Below are positions 57,045-64,000 of a stretch of 64,000 nt of DNA, one piece after another. The DNA is taken from assembly GCA_018902385.1 (NCBI GenBank), contig JABSSW010000052.1:62001-126000 (forward strand), given 5' to 3'. A program made the position numbers and the translations under genes. How positions within the stretch are numbered: the first letter of the stretch is position 1; each line of letters opens with the position of its first letter. Source of the stretch: Physcia stellaris (Eukaryota; Ascomycota; Lecanoromycetes; Caliciales; Physciaceae). The notes under the pieces were generated by a model. It was not told the origin of the DNA. It worked only from the letters and a program-made list of their open reading frames with translations, and searched no databases.

Positions 57045-57604
57045 CAAGGGCATGACAAGGGCCACGAACATACTTTAGAGGAGAAATGGCCCCCCAGAGT
57101 AAACACGTCTTGGCCCAAGGGGTGGTGATTAGCAGAACAACGCCTGGCCCCCAGCGAGAAGGAAGACGTTACTGCATTCGTCGAAGGATGGCAAACAAAC
57201 GCTCTTCGCCTTCATCCGACGATTGAATGAAAGTACATCACCTAACGCCCTTCGAATGACTCGCATTAGTAACCGACGCAGTGAGCAAAGGGGCAAATGC
57301 ACAATTAGTAGCTTTGGACACATTGCGATGCAGGGTCCCGGCCAAACTCGCTGCTGGATGTCGTTAGGGATAGGCCGAGGGAGTCAGCACTAAGCCTTGT
57401 TGTTAGGAGTATGCTTAGTCTAGGGCTGTTCCGATTTTGTAGCATGGGAAAATCAGCGGCCCTCAGGACTGGCATGAGGAAGGCATATATTGTCGGATTA
57501 AGGGTATTATTTCACTGAATGTATTTGACAGTTGAGCCGGCAGGAAATAGGTACGTACGCGACGAGGGATATATCTCGTTTCGCGCCATTGCTAATGGTC
57601 TTGC
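57045..57604. other. Intergenic, no gene seen
   Basis: 560 bp between the ADH pseudogene and the 3' end of a P450 gene. Contains a direct duplication of GGGCATGACAA (about 57038-57060). A 64-codon minus frame (57323-57129) has no recognisable content. Confidence 0.4.
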
Positions 57605-59376
57605 CTACATACATTTTCTTTCACGAACTCGACACGGATAATGATCAGCAGGATGAGCAGCTCCCTCTTCAATCTGGTATGCTCTTTCCCCTCTGTAAGT
57701 CCTTACACCTGCCCCTTTCGTTAATGGGTTCAAATTATCGAATTCCTCATAAGCCGGTGAGAAGTCGAATTGACGAACAAGACATGCCAGAACTACTTTT
57801 AATTCTGTCATCGCGAGCGTCTGTGCGACACAATTTCTTGGGCCGATCTCAAACGGCCGGTAAGCACCCTTGACAGGGTACAACGCGTGTTCCGGCTTGA
57901 CAAGCCAACGTTCGGGGAGGAAATCTTCAGGCTGAATCCAGTAAACAGGAGATCGCTGCATCTCGGAGTGTATGGTGAAGACTGCAGCTACGTTTTCTGA
58001 TGGGCATTTCTTGCCTGAATCTGACGTGAGAGAAACGTTGGGCTGCCCTGCGCGGCTGCAACCGCCGGGAGGGAAGAGCCGTAAAGCTTCTTTGATCACA
58101 GCTGTGGTATAAGTGAGGTTGTTAAGGAGATGTGGGTTCGCTTTTAGGAGTGATGGGATTGCTGGTAGTTCAGTACCAAAGATGCGGTCGTGCTCGTGGC
58201 GTATACGAGAAAGTGTACTAGGATTTGTGTAGAGAAGATGCAAGATATAACAGATAGTACTGCTGACCGAGTCGTGACCCGCGAATACGAAGAGCCTTAT
58301 CTGACTGATGGCAAAGGCACGAAAGCTGGGATCAAGTTCGTCGCAAGGGGAATCGGATTTTAGACGTGGACCTTGATTTTCGGATATATAGCCTTGCAGA
58401 ACAAGATCGATAATAGCTTTATTACGTTTGCCCTCCTGGTCGGCTTTGGACTCACTGTACCGTTTGCTAAGCTCGTTGTCGATGTATTGATCCATCTGAC
58501 GCCCATTCCACCAATGTACAGCTCTGCGTACCAGATTTAGGTACTCGAAAGGGTTAGTTTCTGCATTTGCTTGATGCCACCGGATTTGACTCAGCATGCA
58601 GTCTGCCAAGGTGTTGTATCCTCTCTGAGCTCCTAAGTGTGCGTTTCTAGACTTGGGTCAGCATACTTGACGCCGGGCAACAAAGTCATAAAACATACAG
58701 AATCGTCTTGCCGATCACATCAATTGTGAAACGCAGGGTCGTCAAGTCAAGGTAAAACATTTTCTCCTCTTTCGAGTGCTTTTGCAGCGTCTCGCTGTAT
58801 ACCAGCGTTTCGTCGATCATGTCCGGGACCAGCGACAGGACATGTTCAGCACTGAAAGCCTTGTTGAATGTACCACGCCACGGTCTCCATTCGTGCTCAC
58901 GCATGTCAAACATGTTAGGTCCACCAGCAATGGGCTTGAAAAACCGTGGCAGAAGTGGCGGCCGCTGCATGGACATGTTCGGGTTTGCGTGAATCTGGTT
59001 AGCCATATGTGGCGATACAATGATCAACAAAACGCCAGAGACAGGCCACATGTCAATATAGTAACAGCCCTCATTTTGGAAATGCTCTCGAGCGATATCC
59101 CCCAGGGCGTTCTGATAGTGGGCATTGGGTGGGAGCTTGTCCAAGGCTTTTTTGAAGAAAAGGAGGTGTCCGAAGAGGAAAGAGTGACCGGGGGCCACAG
59201 GCTTACGGGCTGTTTAGTAACAGAGAGGTAATGACTGTACGGGATAATCTTACCAAGCCTTTCTTCTGTTTCTCCCATATCGATCGGCGAGCAATATAGA
59301 ATCTACGGGAAACGAGGCCGAAGAAGGCAACAGCAAGCAAGGTGAGGAGAAGTGAGTTGGACTCCGTCGTGGTCAT
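57605..59376 (-). CDS. Cytochrome P450 monooxygenase (first of a divergent pair)
   Basis: Exons 59376-59254, 59201-58699 and 58646-57605 encode 555 aa. An N-terminal membrane anchor (SLLLTLLAVAFFGLVSRRFY) and Pro-containing hinge (GLPVAPGHSFLFGH) target it to the ER. P450 landmarks: C-helix WRPWRGTFNKAFS, I-helix FVFAGHDSVSST (oxygen activation), K-helix KEALR (ExxR), PERWL, and heme loop FEIGPRNCVAQTLA (Cys thiolate; the usual final Gly is Ala). It resembles P450s annotated near fungal sterigmatocystin-type pathways, but the substrate is unknown. Intron 1 appears to end in AAG, because the nearer CAG puts exon 2 out of frame and sits only a few bases from the branch site. Confidence 0.92.
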
Positions 59377-60586
59377 TTTATTGTGGGTGAATCAACTTTG
59401 GCCATTGGAAGGAAACGGAAAATGGCCAGAGGTGAAGAGAGGCGCCGGTCCGACTCGAAATTCTTTACGAGCAGTGTGTTATGGTGTTCAAACGTACACT
59501 AGGTAGGTTATGAAACATGAAATGAAAAGGAGATGAGACTGAGCGGCAAGAGCTTTGCCTTCTCTGCATGTACTCGTATTTGGAAGCACACCACGATAAT
59601 CTCACCTGTGGTGCCTGTGCCACTCCTCCCTCTCAGCTCCAAAGTACTCGTAGTTTATTGCCTACCAATCCGATGTTGACGCTTGCATCAATATTCGGGG
59701 CAGTGTCTCGATGCGGAGCTTGGAAGACAAAACGCCAATTTAAATCCCGCAGCAGAAGATAAGGAAGAGGCACAGGCGTAGACGCCTTGATTTCAATATG
59801 TAATGTATGTTTGCCTACTTTTTCGCCAAGTCGGCTATCCAGATTTGGGGCTAGCTAGAGATACGAGCTAGGGGTGTTGCGGCTCAGACAGTAGACTTTG
59901 AGTACTCCGTACTAAGGTACGTACTATGTAGGCAAACGCAGATCATCCTTCTAGCCATAAGCGTAGCCCACACCTGACGGGAGTGCTGCTCATCCCAAAT
60001 ATCCCTCTCCACACTTTCAATCCATTATTCTCCTCGAGGCTGTGAGAATGCTGCAGACTACCCCGCCTGCAAACGCCTGCGAACGCGCATATTTTCACCT
60101 TCTCCGCTCTGGCCAATCCTTCAGGTCACGCGTGGTAGAGCGAGGTCCAGGACTGCAGTAACCAGGCGGTTCTGTGCCTCTCACTGACCTATTGTGGGCT
60201 GCAGTGAAGCTCGATGAACAAAGATGATTTCCTCCGGAGGCAAAGGATCAAACAGCCATCAGAAACTCCCTGCAACTAACACGAGAGGGTCAGCCGAGGG
60301 TATTGTGACCGGATCGGATTTCGATAGGGCTCCCACTCCATTTGTATAGGTTGTCACTTTCCTCGTGCATTGTATTGGACCAGGTGATCAGCATCTTGAC
60401 TACCTTTTAATTACTGTGATTAATGTTACGGTGTTCGGATATTCGAATTCTTAGCGTGTTTGATTCAGATGGAGCAGCACTCCTTTACCTTATGACAACA
60501 TGTCCTTGTAAATCATCCTCGGGTTGAAGCACATGAGCTGAGAATACAGTGAGCTTTTCAGCCTTCTCGGTCTATTCTATTTTGTC
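59377..60586. promoter_or_regulatory. Divergent promoter region between two P450 genes
   Basis: 1.2 kb without a gene. Several short palindromes built on GTAC lie at about 59896-59930 (AGTACTCCGTACT, then GGTACGTAC). ACGCGT occurs near 60127. No TF site can be assigned. The frame at 59568-59762 is not credible. Confidence 0.4.
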
Positions 60587-62523
60587 ATGAATGATCTCTC
60601 AACGACGGGCTTGATGCTCCCAAACGCCTCGATCATCCAGTATCCAACCTCCCCGTTGTCCGTAATGGCCTCTATATCCGACATCATAAGCCCTATAGAC
60701 TCTCACCGAACCTACTGTTTCTCCAATTCTATCTTTTGGTCTACCATTCTCCTCTTTGCCAGTCTAACGTTCGTATACTTATGTACATGGGTTTCATTCT
60801 CCATAAGACGGCTGCCTCGGGATAACAACCCCGTTCCGCCCGTGCTACCGTACGCAGTCCCATTCTTCGGACATGCTTTAAGTCTCGCCGTGAACCCCGT
60901 CAGAGCTCTCTCTCAACTTAGGTTGGTCATGCTTTCCCTGAAATTACTGGGCAGGCGGGCTGACTGGAGAAGTATTTACGGTGAAAAGCTCGGCTCGCAG
61001 ACTGTTTACGGATTGAAGATTTTAGGACACAATGTCTATTTCGTACATGGGCCGGATCATGTTGCAAAATTGCGGAAGTATCCGACAACCATCACAACGC
61101 CTGGGGTGACAGCCTTTGTATTGAAGACGCTGTTTGGGATGGCGCCTGAGGCTGTCAATGTGTACGATTTGGACAATTCTGGAATACATGTCAAGCCTGT
61201 ACCAGGCAGTCAGATCGCGCCTCAGAATCGGATTGACCACTTGACTCATGCGAATTTTCACAAGCATTTGCTCGGGGAAGGACTCTCGAAAATCTACGGG
61301 GGCTTTCTTGTCTCCCTGACAAATCGTTTACCGTTGCTCAATATCACGGACGAATGGAAATGTTTCCCAGATTTGGTTCGTTTTTGGCTCCCTCTGATGA
61401 CATCAGCCATGAATGAAGCTCTAGCCGGTCCGATGTTGGAGTGTATTAGTCCCGAATTCACAGACAACCTACTCAACTACTATCCTTACCTCCACAGTCT
61501 CATGAAGGGCGTTCCTAGCTGGCTGATACCGGAAGCTTCAAGGTTGAGACAAGGCCTTATCCGAGACGTGGCAGCGTGGCATTCCATCGCAAGAGCGCGA
61601 TTTCGGGAAAGCGACGTTGATCCGGCAACAGGCCGCGATCCTTGGTGGGGATCTGCTTTTATGAGAGAACGCCAGACGATCCTTAGACGTGTCGATCTAT
61701 GGGATGCCAACGCCATTGCCTCTTCGGATTTCGGTATTTTCTGGGGGTAAGTGAGCCATCGACTCAGTTTCACATACTAGCTAAGACCTCTCTGTGTATC
61801 CGCAGATCAAGCGTAAACATCCATCCAATGGCTATTTGGAGCATTCTCGAGGTTTTCAAAGATAAGGTACTACTCTGCAGAGTTCGCAATGAGCTCTCGA
61901 AGGCCAATTTCCACGGAACTATCAATGACGAAGATACGGAAAAACTTCTGGGAATCCCGCTGCTACAATCTATCTACTCGGAGCTCCTACGGTTACGAGT
62001 TGAGGTCCAGACTATATTTTGCAGCGACAAAGAAGATATTCAGGTCAACGAGTGGCTAATTCCTAAAGGAAGCTTGATTGTTGTCCCAGCAGGAAAAGCC
62101 CACATGGACAAGAACTTCTGGAACACCAGAAGCGGGCAATATCCTCTCGATCGGTTCTGGGCTGATCGATTTCTGTTTTACTCCGGCGATCCTCGGAGCG
62201 GCCCGCGGAAGCATACTCACCCTAACAGCAAGAGCATTGACACGGGTAAAGAGGAATTCTCCTGCGAGAAGCCTAAGTTCGCGGCTTCGGGCTTGGCAGA
62301 CTCGTTTATGCCTTATGGCATCGGGGAGAGAACTTGTCCCGGGCGTGGCTTTGCAAGGCGAGAGATTATTACATTTTGCGCGTTAGTCGTTGATCGTTAC
62401 GACATTGAGTTTCCCCTGGAAAGGTTTGACCTCAGGACAACCACAGCCTTCTACGGAATAGGGACGCAGCGACTGAAAGGTAAGATTTCATTCAAGATCC
62501 GGAAAAGAGTCAAAACAGGATGA
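60587..62523 (+). CDS. Cytochrome P450 monooxygenase (second of a divergent pair, CYP7/CYP8-like)
   Basis: Exons 60587-61746 and 61806-62523 encode 625 aa, longer than usual because of an N-terminal extension before the membrane helix (FWSTILLFASLTFVYLCTWVSF, about 48-70). A second in-frame ATG (60665, MASISDII) would give a 599-aa protein. Later landmarks: PPVLPYAVPFFGHALSL hinge, I-helix region SDFGIFWGSSVNIHPMAIW (lacking the usual acid-Thr pair, as in CYP7/CYP8-type enzymes), ExxR in YSELLRLR, and heme loop FMPYGIGERTCPGRGFARREI with the complete FxxGxRxCPG. The atypical I-helix suggests either an isomerase-like reaction or a distinct proton path; substrate unknown. Divergent from the other P450. 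Confidence 0.9.
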
Positions 62524-63372
62524 CTTTGGAGTTGGTCATCACCGTTATATCAAATTCCAATCAGTATGAGATCTCATCTTCCCCCAATGAAACAAACCTC
62601 AATAGGTACCTTAGGTACCTTAATAACGTAAATTACACCAGATTAACTCTCATGTACGTATAGTGTGAGTGGGAGCTAGGTCCTCGATGCGAGTTCCGCG
62701 AAAAACACGTATATTACACACCGTACGTACACTCTAGAGGCATGACTTGCGTGGTTCGGCTGATGCCAAGTCACACGCGCACTTTCTACCATAGAAATGT
62801 ACCGACATTAAGAATCGATCATATCTTAGTCAGTCTATCGTAAAGTACGAGTTAGGTACTATCCCATGCACTGGCAATCCATGGTACTCATTCGGCTAAA
62901 CCCTGAAAACGAGTACCACGCCAGTATGGGTTCTGCTGGCCTTGGCGAACGCCTTCCGTCTCAAATTTCGGTATGTAGTATGTACGCGTGCGTTGGCGAC
63001 TCCTTGCATTAGCTTGGTGATGGTCGTGATGACTGTGCATACGCTCGGCTGCACCCAGCGCCTCGTGAAACGGTCACGTTTCGAAAGGTTTCTTACAACA
63101 ATTCATTTATTGGTACACCGGGAATTCCAGGTCTAACTCCGTCGCAGCCGCTAATGGGACTTTGCTTCATTTTGGCTGCGATCAACCATGTCTCTTACTT
63201 GCCTTATTCTACAGGTCTACCGCAATCTGGCAATTGAGAGTATCCCGCTGTTACAGTGACCTTACTCTAACCCCACTCTGGTTGATCCACAAGTTGATGT
63301 CGGACTCTACAACGGGACAATATCGATAATAGTCTGAGAAACGTGCATATCTTTGGGGAAGATCTCATTGGT
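62524..63372. other. Intergenic, upstream region of the ABC transporter, with a short tandem
   Basis: 849 bp. GGTACCTTA is repeated in tandem at about 62605-62622, and further GTAC palindromes occur near 62720 and 62845. No gene seen. An ATG near 63300 opens a frame of ten codons only. Confidence 0.4.
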
Positions 63373-64000
63373 ATGAGCCAATTTCAGGCCGAAGAATGGA
63401 CAGGAGCTCCTATTTCCACGCCTCAACAACGGTCAGAGGATGGTCTCCAACGATCCGGCATGGAACGGAGTGCAGCAAGCATCGCATTCCAAGATCTTGG
63501 AGTTTACGGCTTCGATACTTCAGCCAATTACCAAAAGACATTTTTCAATTATGCATTCATCATCATCGGCCGATTGTGTCGAAAAGTCATTGGTCGATCG
63601 TCAAACCAAAAATCATATATATTGAAAAAGTTTGAAGGCATCGTAACAAGTGGGGAGATGCTTCTTGTTCTTGGGAGACCAGGCAGCGGTTGCACGACTC
63701 TGCTCAAAACCTTAGCCGGAGACACGTATGGGCTGCATGTCGATCCAGCTTCGCTAATCAATTACCAAGGTATCGTCAATCAGTATGTCCCTCCTCGAAC
63801 AGCGCTAATGGATTCTGATATAGGGAACTCGTACGCCGATGTGCACACATACTCCCGCGGAGATTGCGTCTACTTGCCAGAATCCGATGTCCATTTCTCC
63901 CGTTTGACGGTAGCACAGACTTTGCAATTCGCTTCACGAGCTAGAGCGTCTGTAGAATTGAAGTCTACAGAGGGTATTATTGGGGCACTTGGTCTGGAGC
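63373..64000 (+). CDS. PDR-type ABC transporter, N-terminal part (runs off the window)
   Basis: Exon 1 is 63373-63768; exon 2 starts at 63823 and continues beyond 64000. The frame stays open to the edge even without splicing, because the 54-nt intron has no stop. Seen: AASIAFQDLGVYGFDTSANYQKT (PDR N-terminal signature), FEGIVTSGEMLLVLGRPGSGCTTLLKTLAG with the PDR-specific Cys in Walker A, then INYQG|NSYADVHTYSRGDCVYLPESDVHFSRLTVAQTLQFASRAR. Full-length relatives are about 1,400-1,500 aa plasma-membrane drug or metabolite exporters. The N-terminus is shorter than usual; ATG 63373 is the first in frame but an upstream exon is possible. The neighbouring P450s suggest export of a modified compound. 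Confidence 0.88.
   Translation, partial: MSQFQAEEWTGAPISTPQQRSEDGLQRSGMERSAASIAFQDLGVYGFDTSANYQKTFFNYAFIIIGRLCRKVIGRSSNQKSYILKKFEGIVTSGEMLLVLGRPGSGCTTLLKTLAGDTYGLHVDPASLINYQGIVNQYVPPRTALMDSDIGNSYADVHTYSRGDCVYLPESDVHFSRLTVAQTLQFASRARASVELKSTEGIIGALGLE
63769..63822 (+). other. Probable in-frame stopless intron in the ABC transporter gene
   Basis: GTATCG to GATATAG, 54 nt, a multiple of three, no stop, with a GCTAATG branch-like site about 19 nt from the 3' end. Removing it gives the family-standard spacing between INYQG and the YxxExDVHF motif; keeping it adds 18 residues that no PDR protein I know of has. Seen signals, inferred splicing. Confidence 0.75.

Noticed and set aside
1-64000. CRISPR arrays, rRNA genes, transposons with terminal repeats, integrated viral genes
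   Set aside because: Read on both strands; none of the expected repeat periodicity, conserved rRNA blocks, transposase/integrase or polymerase motifs was found.

Overview
The window is nuclear DNA of a filamentous ascomycete (Pezizomycotina). The signs are a gene about every 2.5 kb on both strands, one to five short introns (about 45-190 nt) per gene with ACTAAC/CTAAC-like branch points, and fungus-typical families: Zn2Cys6 regulator, DUF3425 bZIP-like protein, PDR-type ABC transporter, P450s, sugar-porter MFS, Bst1, Spc24, Csf1, Med21 and Rrn5. I cannot fix the class or species from the sequence alone. All gene models were built by hand from codon phase, splice signals and remembered family conservation; no search was run.

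Layout. 0-22 kb is a dense core-function block: C-terminal part of a Csf1 lipid-transfer protein, elongation factor 2, an Rmn1/RBM26-27-like RNA-binding protein, an atypical short-chain dehydrogenase head-to-head with Mediator subunit 21, a Rad5/HLTF-like SNF2-RING protein, a type II phosphatidylinositol 4-kinase, and Spc24 head-to-head with Fis1. 23-29 kb holds an RNF126-like RING-H2 ligase and the GPI inositol-deacylase Bst1. 30-35 kb is accessory in character: an SDR divergent from a DUF3425 protein, then a sugar-porter MFS. 36-46 kb returns to core functions: Irc3-like mitochondrial helicase, ETF-alpha head-to-head with a Swi3/Rsc8 subunit, and Rrn5 head-to-head with a Zn2Cys6 factor. 46.9-50.1 kb is gene-poor. 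50-55.6 kb carries Ctf18 divergent from a BTB protein, then a GST. 55.8-57.05 kb is a decayed locus with a frameshifted zinc-type alcohol dehydrogenase. 57.6-64 kb carries two divergent P450s and the start of a PDR ABC transporter that runs off the window, which may be the flank of a metabolite or detoxification locus (no backbone synthase is visible).

The genes do not form one pathway; most are unlinked housekeeping functions sharing divergent promoters. The observations most worth following are: repeated use of AAG 3' splice sites and two GC-AG introns; two in-frame stopless introns that naive annotation would translate; three CCTCGG elements upstream of ETF-alpha; a Gcn4-type inverted repeat upstream of EF-2; an MCB box upstream of Ctf18; a His-to-Gln change in the RING of the SNF2 protein; a one-base frame break in Rrn5; and a strong hairpin/repeat region at 29.6-29.8 kb. 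I found no convincing new multi-gene system, transposon, tRNA, rRNA or CRISPR array.
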